Positions 39,852 through 51,790 of a stretch of DNA of 64,000 nucleotides are shown one piece after another. Location of the stretch: the NCBI GenBank assembly GCA_023846275.1, contig CM043877.1, positions 14,677,107 to 14,741,106 on the forward strand. The letters are read 5' to 3'. The stretch comes from Vanilla planifolia (lineage: Eukaryota > Streptophyta > Magnoliopsida > Asparagales > Orchidaceae). How positions within the stretch are numbered: position 1 is the first letter of the stretch; each line of letters begins with the position of its first letter. Position numbers and translations under genes: made by a program. The notes beneath the pieces are model-generated. The model saw only the letters and a program-made list of their open reading frames with translations, was not told where the DNA came from and ran no database searches.

Positions 39852-41683
39852 GACTGAGGACAAAGTAGGTCGAATTTTATCTGGGAGCGGGAGGAACGAG
39901 TTCGTTGGCACGGAGAGACAAATGGCAACTCTAGGGTAGTTTTTCAAGTTTATAAAGAAAGAATTAGGAGTAGATAGAGCATAAAAAAATTTCAATATTT
40001 AAAGTTTTTATAAACATTTGGGGAGTCTTGGAGTGGAAGTTGCGTACTTCCGCTCATCGTAATAAGTCTTACTGCCTCTTTGTTTTGGTGTAGCTTATGC
40101 TTAAAGAATCTGTGTAGTTTTATTGGGAGGTATTTAAGATATCACGTTCTCTTTAGATGAAACGATAGTTGAGATCTGACCATTATCGTTTGGCTATAAA
40201 AAATGTTAGATGAATTTTGAGTGGCAATAATTATTTGAAAATCAAATTAAAATACAAATTATATTTTGGCAGATAAATATAACGGGGAAGAGAGGGGATT
40301 TTAAAATTTTTTTCCGCCTATGACAGTCAATAATTTTTGCTGAGAATAAGAATATTTGGTAATAATATAAAGATTATTATTGAATAGATGTTTAAAAAAG
40401 TTTTTATTTGGTTATTTTCAAAGTAATATAAAAAGATATATTTGTTTTTAATGTTTAACTAATGTGATTGGAATATATTAAATTATAATTAGATTTAGTT
40501 ATATTTAAAGAATATTGTTCAAATTATTAAAAATAAATCAAATAAAAAATATGTAATAAAGCTATTAAAATATACTCAGAATTTCAAATTGTCTTTCAAA
40601 AAAGTGTTATTTATTTCACCGTAAAATCATTTTAACCATACACAACCTAAGATATTAACCAAATAGAATTTCATTTCTAACCCTATTAATATTAGGATTA
40701 TTATGTTAAATTAACTCTATTTTAACATCTTATGTTATCAAACAAATTCTTAATATCAAAGGGTTATTTCTTAAAAGATTAGAAAATATTTTAAATTAAG
40801 AATTTATTTGATATAATGATTTTGTGGTTAAATAATTTAACTTTTTTTGAAATGCAGTTTGAATTTCTAATTATATTTTAATAGTTTTATGACATAATTT
40901 TTATTATATTTATTTTTAATAATTAGAATAATATTCTCTCAATATAATTAAGTTCAAACAGAATTTAATATATTTTAATCACATTAATTGAACATTTGAA
41001 AAAATATATCTTTTTTGTTAATTTGAAAAAAATCAAATAAATTTTTTTAAACATCTATTCATTAATGATCTTTTTTATATTCTTATTCTCAGCCAATATT
41101 CTTTTTTGTCTTGGGTCGAATAATTTTCATTTCCACTCTTTTACATGCTAAATTTACTTGCCAAAATATGATTTGTATTTTAATTAGATTTTCAAATAGT
41201 GACTGTCACTCAAAATCCATATAACCTTTTTTTAGCTATACTTCAATGGTCAGATCTCAACTTTCATTTGATCTTAAAGAGAACGTGACATCTTAAGTAC
41301 CTCTTAATCACAGATTTTTTAAGCATAGGCTATACCGAAAAAAAGAGGCAGTAAGACTTACTATGGTTAGTGGAAGTAGGCGACTTCTAATCCAAGACTT
41401 CCCAAATGTTTATAACAAACTTAAAAATTTGATATCTTCTTACGCTCAATCTCTTTCTAATTCTTTCTTTATAAACTTGAGAAATTACTATAGAGTTGCT
41501 CTTTGTCTCTCTGCGCCAACGAATTTATTCCTCTCTCGCTCGTAGATCAAATTTGACATACTTTGACCTCATCATGTCGAAAATTCTACCCTCTTCAGCT
41601 GGCGATCACGAGGAGTATGACGAGATACTCCTTGCTCTCAATTCTGAAAGCTTCTGCATGTTCCCGATTCGTTTCCCACAGAT
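39744..41683. repeat. Large inverted repeat containing RNR2 5' ends
   Basis: The left arm (about 39744-40640) and right arm (about 40815-41683) are reverse complements with many substitutions. Anchors are GTAAGACTTACTATGG-type sequence at 41350 against its complement near 40060, TTTTGAGTGACAG.CACTATTTGAAAATC-like sequence near 41200 against 40215-40250, and the RNR2 leader and first codons at both outer ends. A smaller inverted pair near the centre (TATCAAACAAATTCTTAA at 40736 against its complement near 40795) continues the symmetry. It resembles a foldback structure or an old inverted duplication. Confidence 0.75.
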
Positions 41684-42266
41684 TTGGGAGATGTACAAGA
41701 AAGCTGAAGCCTCCTTCTGGACAGTGGAGGTGACTCCCTACGTCGCGAGTAGCGTCGAGTGGGCGTTTCGATGGATCGACACATTTGAAACGTTTGCAGG
41801 GTGCCTTTTGTGCTTTGCCTGCGTCGATGGAATCTTCTTCTCCGGTAGCTTCTGTGCGATATTCTGGCTTAAGAAGCGTGGGCTTATTCCTCGAATCACA
41901 TTTTGCAACCAGCTGATCTCTCGAGATGAAGGCCTTCACTTTGATTTCGCCTTCCTCCTGTACAGCCTCCATAACACCAAGCTCTCCGAGGAAAGAGTTT
42001 TGGAGATTGCTGCTGATGTTGTTGACATTGAAAAAGAATTTGTTTGTGGTGCCTTTCCTTGTGCCCTTTTCGAAATGAACGGCGATCTGACGAGTCAGTA
42101 CATCGAGTTTGTCGCCGATCGACTTCTTGGGGCATTGAACTACAGCAAGATGTACAACGCTTTGAATCCCCTCGATTGGATGTTGCTCATCTCGCTCCAG
42201 AGAAAGGCCAACTACTTTGAGAAGAGGGCCAGTGAGTATCAAAAGGCGTCGGTTATGTCAAGCTAA
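41574..42266 (+). pseudogene. RNR2: Ribonucleotide reductase small subunit, deleted copy
   Basis: R2 makes the diferric-tyrosyl radical needed to reduce ribonucleotides to deoxyribonucleotides. The 230-codon frame starts MSKILPSSAGDHEEY, contains FCMFPIRFPQIWEMYKKAEA, and then jumps from FWT to a segment matching AIETVPCVAKKAEWALRWID. About 100 residues are missing, including the first set of iron ligands and the radical Tyr. The second half is well kept: FSGSFCAIFWLKKRGL, SRDEGLH with its Glu and His ligands, and DRLLGALNYSK. The ligand Glu of VEG is Asp. A TAA replaces a Leu codon near the C-terminus. The in-frame sequence after it still encodes the conserved tail HEFRVDDDF, and the normal stop is TGG. 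No intron is present, but some plant R2 genes lack introns, so a retrocopy is not proven. Confidence 0.9.
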
Positions 42267-42771
42267 AACGACGATGGCGCCATACATGAGTTCCGCGTGG
42301 ACGACGATTTCTGGAGAATACTAGTCATTGTATCGTGTTATTTCTGATATAAGACAGGAGTTTGTTCTGTCTGTGGTGACTTGTGTATTGCTTCGTATGT
42401 TGTGAAATTGGATACCTCAAGATGTTTGATGAAATAATTAACCCATTATAACCATTAGGTGGGTTTCCGAGAATTTGAATAAAATGATCGAGATCTACTT
42501 GTTTCATGTAATTAACAACCAACGTTGATGAAAGCTTCATCGTTCTTCATGGTTGCACAATATATATAACCGTTGGTTTGATTTGATTGCATGTTTTTTA
42601 TACTCATATGTTTTTACATGATTACAAAATAAGTGTGATATGTTTGCTATTACTCTTTGTTATTATAGATTATCCCTATATTTCATTATATTTTATATTA
42701 TTATATGTATAGTAATTTAGCTATTGAGCTATATAAAACTCATTACATGCTTATATTATAGATCATATTAT
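42267..42771 (+). other. RNR2 3' flank
   Basis: This begins with the C-terminal tail codons beyond the premature stop and then becomes a T-rich, less AT-extreme stretch that probably represents the former 3' untranslated region. No poly(A) tract marks a processed copy. It ends where the repeat CACATGAAGAGATG begins. Confidence 0.5.
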
Positions 42772-45240
42772 AAGCACATGAAGAGATGGAAAACTACAAA
42801 TGATTAAGTATAGTTTTGAAGGAATGTTTTTGATGAGTTTTTTAAAGGATGCTTTAGTTATTATATACCTTAGAGTTGTGTATGGACGTACATACTTTTA
42901 GTTAGCTTTTTGGTGTGCATGTGCAAAAGTAGTTTTTGGATGATGGCATGATCTAATTGACGTTGTTTAAGAATGATTGGTATAGTGTTTTATTGTCACC
43001 TTCTTGTTAGATTATTTGTGTTCTCAATCTTGCGTTAATTTTAATTGTATCCCAATATATATCATGTTTTATATATCATATTGTTGTAGAACAAGTGAGC
43101 CATGGCATTATTGTAAAACTAGGTGAGAAACTAAGGTTATGCTTTCTTAATTGATTAATGTATTTAGAAATATTTATTCTCGCACTCTAAATGATTTAAG
43201 GAGGATTATGCTAAAAAATTATTTAAATATTACAAGATTTTTGTAATTTTTTTTCTTAAATAGTATTATTTATAAATAATAAGATAAAAAATGTTTTTTG
43301 ATTTTTCATTCCCTTATTAATTTTCAAAAATTATTTATTAATAATTAAAATAATTTATCACACTATAATAAAAATTTTATATATGTGTATTTGTGTAAGT
43401 AAGCATATGATATTTTCAAAATTATAAATGAAATCATATCTATATTATTATCACAAAACTATTTATATATAATCATAAATTAATATATCTTTATCATCTC
43501 ATAATTCAAGTGATCTTTTTATGGTTGTGTCATTAGTTTATTATAGACCAAGCAAATGATTTCAAGTGTCATAAAATTAATCAATAACATAACTTAATAC
43601 AGAACAAAATAATGATGTAATTTACATTAATAATGTGCACATTTAAAATTTTTAATTATAATTAAATGATGATGGTAATAATAACATAACTATGTAAGCA
43701 TTAATGCTAACCAAAATCTTATTTCTTAAGCCTTGCTTTGCACTCAGTCATTGTAACACCTTTATTTGGGTGTCTTTTAGAGGCATCTTAGATGCTATTA
43801 TATCAAAGCATCAATCAAAGGAATCTTTGTAATCACGTGACCTTAAGGGCATTCATTTTGTATCAATTTTTTGGTATGTTCTTCTTGTGTCTTAAGAGTA
43901 AGGATTTTTTTCATCTACAAATTCATCGAACTAATAAGTGGTATATTGAAATCCCTTTATTAAAAGGGCTTTAGAGGTGTTATCTTCAAGTTGTGTTTGA
44001 GTAATTTGAAATGCTCTCGTAAAGTTACCCATATGTTTCATAATCTTTCATATTTCTTATTCTAATACCCAATAGTTTATGTAACTTTAAAGCAAATTGA
44101 TAAGCGATGTGTTGAAAAATAAGAAGAAAGTAAGAACTATGTATTATTAAAAAATAATATAAGTCTTAGTTTTTGATTTTAATTTAATATAGATTTACTC
44201 CAATAGCCAAATGAAAATGTAAATTGGACATAGTAATTGTATGTAAGTAATAAGAGATAAGGTTGAAGTTAACTAATTTACTTTAGCGAATTCGCATTAA
44301 GATGTTATTTAATAGGAAAGCTTTTAGAGAGATGGAATTGAAGTTAAACAGAAGTGGGGTTGGAAAATATATGAGTTGCCATGACTTTTATTATACGATG
44401 GCCTAATATATATTTTTAAGTGATTTAATAATTTAGTTAGAAATAATATAAGTTACAGATTGAAATTACTTAAACATTTTAAGAATATGAGTTTAAAGCA
44501 ATTCTTTTAGAATTATTGATGAGAACTTAACAAATTTCTTTCAATCTAATATATAATATCATAAACAAGATAAGAGATGTATTGGAATAGTTTTTCCATA
44601 AAGTTAAAATTTTCTATTAACATTAAGCTTCAATACTTCACGTAAAAAATCTCTTTAATTTTTACAAATACCTTTGTGTAATTGTTATTAGTACTTCAAT
44701 TTTTCTAAATTTTGTGCCATAATCCCATGCAAAAGGTAATCTAAAATGCTTAAGAACATGACACCCAAGATTACAATCTGCAACCTTAATTGGTAGAAAA
44801 TGCACAAATTCAAGAAAATAAATAAATAAATAAGTTGATAAAAACTAAAATGGAATCACGTTATTCAAGCCTTAGCAAATTAACATGAAGTATTCACTCA
44901 TCGTATGCGTCTATCATGAAGGATTAAATGATAGAGTTGCCTCTTTGCATTATCAAGAGTTTCTTACAAAATGCAATATAAGTGGAATTCATAAAAATGT
45001 TCTTATTTTTTAAGTGAAAATAACATTAAATGATAATTTTTATCATAACAAGTTTATAATAGTAGTTTATATGTTTTAATATTCTAGACAACTTGTGGTA
45101 ATAACAGTGAATAGTTTGACTAATTTTCTTATGAAGAAACTAATTGTCAGAATAGTTTTTTTAATAGAATCATTGATGAAAACAAATGTCATGTTAAGTA
45201 TACATGACAAAAACTAACTTAAAATATAATAAGATATATA
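42772..45240. repeat. Anonymous interspersed repeat, copy B
   Basis: Homologous to 28075-30540 and then to the start of the tandem units. It lacks the 250-bp solo LTR present in copy A. From 44712 on it matches the second tandem unit (32411 on) almost perfectly, much better than it matches copy A. An 80-bp gap relative to that unit (32784-32863) lies after TTTTAATATT near 45084. Homology ends at 45240. Confidence 0.75.
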
Positions 45241-45249
45241 ATACATTGA

Positions 45250-45600
45250 TATGTCAAAACCCCATCTTTGAGCACCTATGACACTAAAAAGTGAAGTATC
45301 TCATTATTATTAATCTCATTTACAAATTCTAACATCTAATATTAATTAAAAAAAATGAGACTCTCTAACATGTCAAAGACCCAACCTTGGGTGCCTATGA
45401 TATTAAAAAATAAAGTATCTCATTATAACTTATCTTATCTCTTAATGTCATCATCTTATGTTAATAAAAAATAATATGCTCTAACATATTAGACCAATCT
45501 CTAGTTCACAATACTAAGTAAAGTGTCTCATAATCACTAGTTAAGATTTCAAACATGTCATGGGCCCATCTTAGAGTATTATGATACCAAAAGTGATATA
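45250..45600. repeat. Degenerate tandem repeat, about 119-bp period
   Basis: ATGTCAAA.ACCCA..TT.G.G..CCTATGA units recur at 45251 and 45370, followed by AAGTATCTCATTAT in both. Weaker copies start near 45488 and 45555. The closing phrase CATCACATATATCATAT also occurs at about 63719, so the array may belong to a dispersed family. Confidence 0.65.
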
Positions 45601-48029
45601 CATCACATATATCATATTTATCAAATCACTATTATATAAAATTATAAAAAAAAATAATATCTTTGTCAGTCTAAACTAACCTCTCATAGGATTATAGAAG
45701 CTCATGATATCTTAATTATTTGTATTTTAAACAACAAAAAATTTAATTTATACACAATAATTTAAGGGAGATCTTATCTTATTATGTAATTCTTACAAGC
45801 CAAAGTTGATAACCCATTTCATTTTTTCTCTACCTCTTGGTCTTTTTGAATCTCCTTAAAATAATGTAATTGTTTTGCTTGGATTCACCTTCCCTTTTCT
45901 TCTGTCGCTTCTCTTCTTTTCTTTTTTATTTTCTCAAATATTTTTCAAACCTTGCAAAAGTTTCTCAGATACAGCAAAGAGGCTTATGCTCATATTGCAT
46001 AAGTAGAATCAAATATATATTATTTTTTTGTGTTATTAATGTTATCTTTAAAAATTTACCAAAAATCAAATGACATTCAAAAAAATATAAATCACTTACT
46101 TCTAGTTTTCATATGACAAGAGCTTTATAATGGTATACTCAAATCTAGAATCTAGCTAATGTTGTCTCAGTACATATTTTGATTTAATCTTAGACAAAAT
46201 ATTTTTTTGGGTTTTGGACCTAATATTATTTATTTAAAACATGAGACTTTATTTTGGATAATATTTGAAGATAATTATATATTAAGGGACAATCTCTCTA
46301 TCTTATAAAATTTCAACTAAAAATTTAGAATAATTTTCACATCTTTACTTCTCAAGTTATTTCTCTTTTTGTATTCAACATTTGTTTTAGATTTTTCTTT
46401 CAGTATGCTAGTTGTTTATTATACATTGTAATCTTTGTGATATTTTGAGATTATCAAGATTTTTTACATCACCCCACTTGTTTTATTAGTTTGTGTTCTC
46501 ACTCTTCTGCTGTTGGTTTTATTTGACCTAATAAACTTATATTATCGATGTAATTCATAAAGTGATTTTGATTTATGTTATACATAGCTTGATAATGACT
46601 CATATGTCCATCACTTGGATTCTAATGGTTTTTATTGATTTGGGTTTCCATCAAGTTGGCTCTGATCTCCACACTATGAGTGAGTTAAGGTTCACAAAAT
46701 TAGTAAATTTAGGATTTTTAATAATTAAATATTTTTTATTAAGATTAAGAAATCTCAATATTTCCTTAAACTTTTTAAAGTAATTTAACCTTTAAAAATT
46801 GGTTAAATATATTTAATTGAATCTCATTGATGAGATATACTCATCAACTACATTTAAATTTTTTTTGCTAATAACTAGTATTTTTAATAATTTTTTAAAC
46901 TTAAAATTATTAAAAGTATTTGTTTAATATTCTTTTCAAATCTTTTTTGACTTCTAATTCTATGATTATCACCCTCCTTTTATGCCAAGAAACTATCTTA
47001 CAATCTAAATTTTCATAAATTTCATAATTTTCATGTCCTTTAGTAGGTTTAATAATTATTAATATTTTTAAAAACTAGTAAATAAATTTTTATGAATTCC
47101 AAATCCTTTATTTTAACTATTAAAAAATCATATTTTTTATAACATGGTGACATGAAATTTCAAGTAATTTTCTTTACCAAGTTTTTCTTGCTCATCTACC
47201 TCATTTGAGGTATCACATCTCTTCTTGGTATTGTATGATTTTTTGAAGAAAGATATTATAAATTTAGAAAAAAATTTAAAAATTTATCTAAAAATTCTAT
47301 TAAACAAAAATATCTTTTAACACAAATGTTTTTATATGTTTGATACTTAAATCCTCTCTTTTTAGGATTATTGATCAACATTAGGATCATTATTATTTGA
47401 TTTAAATGCTTTAAAATACTTATCTCTATTTTAGTGATGTTATAGTGCACCTTTCATCCATGTGCCTAAATGATATACGCCCTAACGGTGGTACCATAGG
47501 CTCCATCTTTGACTGATGGGTTAGAATGAGATATGTGAAGTGGAAACCACCATTTTGTACTTTGAAAATCATAGCTTTATCCTTTATAAATAAGCATTGA
47601 TTCTTATCTCCAATACCATTCCTCTTTCCAATCCACTTATAATAATAATTGAATTATTTAATAATAAGATAATCATATCTTTTATTATCCATTTAAGTGC
47701 TTTAGTCTGATATAACCAAATATAAAATATTAAGTGCGTAACATTACTTTGTGTCATACTCACATAATTATGATAATAAGCATCTAATGACAATACTTCC
47801 AAACCGTATTGACATAACATCAATCATATTTCAAAATTTTCTCATTAAATTCTAAATCCTTATTTATGATTTCTAAACTCCAAAAATATACACATGAATT
47901 AAAAAAACTTACCTACCTCAATATTCAATTATAGTGTCTAGCTTCAGAACTTTAGTTTACTCACAAAATTGCTCACCATGAACACTTTATCTTTTTTACT
48001 ACATTTTATTTAGGAATTTCTTTGAAACC
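45601..48029. other. AT-rich intergenic DNA
   Basis: No coding family or clear repeat is recognised. A short stretch at 47460-47640 is slightly more balanced in base composition and has a TATA-like CTTTATAAATAAG near 47580. I could not tie it to any gene. Confidence 0.45.
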
Positions 48030-49210
48030 CTTTCTGAAGTGTTTTGTGTTAAAGAAATCCCACAAGAGGGGGGTGAATTGTGTATTTAAAAATCTTATAA
48101 CTTTCGAAATTAAAACTTAAAAACCTTTAAGCAAGAGTAAAGAAAGTTGAATACACAAATTTTCAAGTGGTTCGACTCAAAATCGAGTCTACGTCCACCC
48201 CCAACCGGTGTTGGGAAAAATCCACTAAATGCACCGATTACAAGTGAGGTTTTGCCTACGGTTCACCTCAAACTTACTTGGGATTTTTACTACGGCTAAT
48301 CCCAAACCTACTTGAGTTTTTACCGGGCTCAACTCAAACCCGGGGCTTTAGCACTACTGCCGGGACGCCCTTGCCCCAAAACGAAAAATACAAGGATTGG
48401 CAAAAAGAACTTCGAAGAAATCGGAGAAAAAGAAAGACACACTTAATTGAAAAATTAGAGGGATAGACATGAGAAAAAATTGAGTCAGGAACCTCTAATT
48501 CCAAGCGCCTTGTTGCAATTTTTCTTTTGAGCTTGAAGGCAGCGTTTTTGCTTGTGATTGCTCGAATTTGAGATCTGAAATCTTTGGAAAAATTTAGCAA
48601 ATGTTAAACTAACAAATACATCAATTTTCCCTATTTATAGAGCTCGAATTTGAGCTCTAAAAACACCCCCAACGGCCCCAAAAATTAATTAGCCGTTTGG
48701 GCAACGGACGGAAAACAGCCACCGTCCGATCCAGGCCCAAAAACGAACGACGCAGATTGATTTACGCATTTTACCGTTCGGGCTTAATCCAGACCGTTGG
48801 ATTCGGGCGGACTTGATCTGAGCCATTGGATCCCGCGCGCTGAACGAACAGCGCTGATTAACCTCGCGAAACAGTCGTTCGAATTTACTCTTGCCCGTTG
48901 GATCTGGGCGGGCTTGATCTGCGCCATTGGATCCTGCGCGCTGAACGAACGGCGCTGATTAACCTCGCGAAACAGCTGTTCGGATTTACTCTCGCCCGTT
49001 GGATTTGGGCGGGCTTGATCTGCGCCATTGGATCCCGCGCGCTGAACGAACGGCGCTGATTAACCTCGCGAAACAGTCGTTCGGATTTACTCTCGCCCGT
49101 TGGATCTGGGCGGGCTTGATCTCGCGCCGGGTCGACCCGCCCAATGCTACCGTCATTTTCCCGAGACTTCGGCTGTTTTAGGGTCTTTTTGACGAATTTT
49201 TTAGCCAAAA
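48030..49210. other. LTR-like GC-richer block
   Basis: This opens with CCCACAAGAGGGGGGTGAATT, a phrase often seen at the ends of plant copia elements of the SIRE/Maximus group (only a recollection of the pattern). It continues through short similar phrases (ACTTGGGATTTTTACTACGG, ACTTGAGTTTTTACCGGG) to the 101-bp tandem array. No second copy or target duplication is visible, so it is probably one incomplete LTR. The short open frames inside have no family match. Confidence 0.45.
48794..49130. repeat. GC-rich tandem array, 101-bp unit
   Basis: Units start with CCGTTGGAT at 48794, 48895, 48996 and 49097, exactly 101 bp apart. Each contains GCGCGCTGAACGAAC and TTAACCTCGCGAAACAG. The units are nearly identical and rich in CpG, in sharp contrast to the AT-rich surroundings. 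A period not divisible by three rules out a repeated protein. Confidence 0.95.
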
Positions 49211-51042
49211 ATTTGAATATAAGTGTATAAAAATAATTTTATATTCTTATAGTATTATAAGTTAATTAAGTGGCTATGAAAAGAAATTCGTAAAAAACGA
49301 TTCCAAAATAATATTAAAAAATCAAATACCAATGTCTATACATTTTGTCAAATATGCTTGGCCCAAAAATCAAAATTCATTATTAAATAATTTTATAATA
49401 TTTTTAAATGTTAATACTACTAGTGTGCCTCATAATCTCAAAGTTTGGACATATCAAATTCAAGAAAAATAAAAAGAAATTCAATTATAAAAAATCTTGT
49501 GCATGTCTCAAAATTCCTTGAAGTATGCCATGACCTCAAGGCCCTTAGAGACCATTATTTTAGACATCTAAAATACATGGCTTGATTTAATTAATTAGTA
49601 ACAATTTTACTTAAAATCAAGCCCAAATAAAATATACACATTTATGCTTGACTCATCAAACACAAGGGTGTAACACTTTCTCAATTATTTTTCCTCTTTT
49701 TCTTTTTTTCCTTTTTGCTCACTTTGCTTGACCATTACACTTAGAAAGTTTTCACAATTCTCAAAAACTCCCATGTAGCCTAAGCTTCTCTTTAAAATCA
49801 TCATATATACGATTCCTTTCCATCACTTTGAATAGCCATTGGATGCTTTTCTCTCTCTTAATACTTCTCCTTTTTTTAAATGCTAAGTGTCACACATTAC
49901 CTAATATCTCATTTAAACATCAGTTCTAATCATTTTAATATTAGAAAATTAGAGTTTTAATATAGTTAGAGTACACTAATAGCTAAACCAGGTAAAAAAT
50001 GATGGTAAAACTTATTCTAATTTGTGTTGAAATCATCTATATTTTTAATATTTAAAAAAATACTATTCTTCAAAAATTAAATAGAAAAAATTTGTACTAA
50101 AACTATCTATGTTCACTTTATACAAGTAAATTATTAGCAATAATAATCACAAGAGACATATAATATTTATAATAACAATAAATCCACAAATATAATCTTG
50201 ACATAATTAAGTCAATAATACACCTACAATCAAATATTTCATCCCTAAAAGATATCATAATTATTAATATTTTTTGATATAATATAATTTATAATTTTAC
50301 TATCAATTCATGAAATGTTAAGTAGAACATGTAGATTTATTTTATGGTTATAAAAAATATAGATATAAAAACATGCATCAATACATTACCTCAAATACAA
50401 GCATCTATATATAATTTAAAATATAAAAAAATTATCATATTCTACTAAAAAAATAAGTTATCAAATTTAAATATAATTAAAATTTTTTATCTCTTAATAC
50501 ATTAGGATTTTGACATATAATGTAAGTACGTAATGAGCTTAAAAGTCTATTAAGTAAATTTATATGAAAATAATAAGATATGATAAAATATAAAAATGAG
50601 ATAAATTATAAAATGACTAATAAATAATATTAAATAAATACCTGTGATCATCATCTAGAAATATATATAAAATAAATTGATAAAAGCATGATATTGAGAT
50701 ATAAAAAGATATATAAGAATATAATGTATAAGCATGTGATCAAATTATAAAAATATATAAAATAATCAATGCAAAAAAAGATATACAAATGTAGCTTCTA
50801 ATTAAGTACATGCGTAAATATCTCTCTATCTACTATAATTTATTTTATCTATCTCAAATTCAATCTCTCTTTATTTTTTTGAATTATTTTAATTCTAGTA
50901 TTTTCTTAAATTTTTATCTCAATATTATTTTTCATCTATTTTATAGTATTCATACATATCATCAAGGCTCAGGTATTTATTGAATGGATATTATTTAATG
51001 TAATGGGGTCTCATGTAATTTATAGCATATCTGTATTAAGCA
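49211..51042. other. AT-rich intergenic DNA left of the LINE
   Basis: No gene, repeat array or element end is recognised. This is the pre-insertion locus on the left of the LINE and joins 63602 onward on the other side. Confidence 0.5.
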
Positions 51043-51060
51043 CACAATAGTAGATCTTCT
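51043..51060. repeat. LINE target-site duplication, left copy
   Basis: CACAATAGTAGATCTTCT, identical over 18 bp to 63584-63601. It stands next to the 3' end of the minus-strand LINE. Confidence 0.93.
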
Positions 51061-51159
51061 CTAAAACTTGGGTTTTATTTTATTAAAAAGGTCTATGCCA
51101 TTATAAAAAATCTTTTAAGTGGGATCAAACAGGAAATCGGCTAACAAAAGTTTAAGGAG

Positions 51160-51790
51160 TTGCTTGGGAAGGGGCGTTCCCCACTCCCGCGCAAACTCGT
51201 TAGTACAGGCAGTACGTGCAATCCAATCTGCAGCAGCGTTCCCCTATCGGTGCACATGGCACATGTGAAATGCACTCAGACGCGTGGTATGTACGAGGGT
51301 GGGAAGAAAATACCCACCCATAGGTGGGTGCCTCAGCATGATTTGAGTTTCCTGCAAAGCGATCTGAGAGTCCGACTGGATTTCTATAGCAGGGGATTCC
51401 GAAAAACAATTGTTTCACAACATTCAATGCCTCAAGAATAGCAAGCATCTCCTTGGCCTCACAAGCATATGAGATGAATCTTTTACCAACAATCTGTAGG
51501 GGCTTTCCCAAATGGTCATGAATTACAATACCCACTCCAGCAATGTCATTGCCCACCGCGGCATCGCAATTAATCAATATCCATCCAGCAGGAGAGGGAA
51601 CCCAATGTAGGGCTATCGTCAACTCAGGCAAGTTGGAGAGGTTCCCGTTAAGCTTAGATGCATACTCATTATGTCTCTTTGCCGCAATAGAAACATCCAA
51701 ACGAACCTTGTGAATTAGTAATGCGCTGCTCATGGTTGGTTCATTGTGTTTTCTCGCACATCTGTTCACCCAAATATTGTAGAGTGGTGG
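51160..51790 (-). pseudogene. LINE ORF2 C-terminal RNase H domain
   Basis: Minus-strand reading gives WVPSPAGWILINCDAAVGND, then GVGIVIHDHLGKPL and YACEAKEMLAILEAL, the usual start of RVT_3-type RNase H with its first catalytic Asp (NCDAA) and Glu (CEAKE). After a frameshift near 51410 the remaining blocks continue in another frame to about 51160. The frame resumes directly after the solo LTR at 51796 when one CAATT copy is discounted, showing that the domain belongs to the same ORF2 as the RT. Confidence 0.85.

Larger units (their letters stand above)
37296..40340 (-). mobile_element. Gypsy-like element fragment, copy B
   Basis: Homologous over its length to 7920-10560. Relative to copy A it is interrupted by about 430 bp at 39695-40127 containing the ribonucleotide reductase 5' fragment. 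TTGGG stands on each side of that block (39690-39694 and 40123-40127). Its last part (40128-40340) also forms part of the large inverted repeat centred near 40730. Confidence 0.6.

Noticed and set aside
41595..42242. 215-codon minus-strand open frame
   Set aside because: Antisense shadow of the RNR2 pseudogene.
47460..47640. Possible promoter with CTTTATAAATAAG
   Set aside because: No transcript-like or coding sequence follows on either strand, and TATA-like words are common in such AT-rich DNA.
48794..49130. Regular direct repeats that might suggest a CRISPR array
   Set aside because: The 101-bp units are identical throughout with no spacers, in a plant genome.
48885..49208. 107-codon minus-strand open frame with repeated ARDPMAQIKPAQ-like stretches
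   Set aside because: It reads through the 101-bp array, whose period changes frame each unit. No family match.
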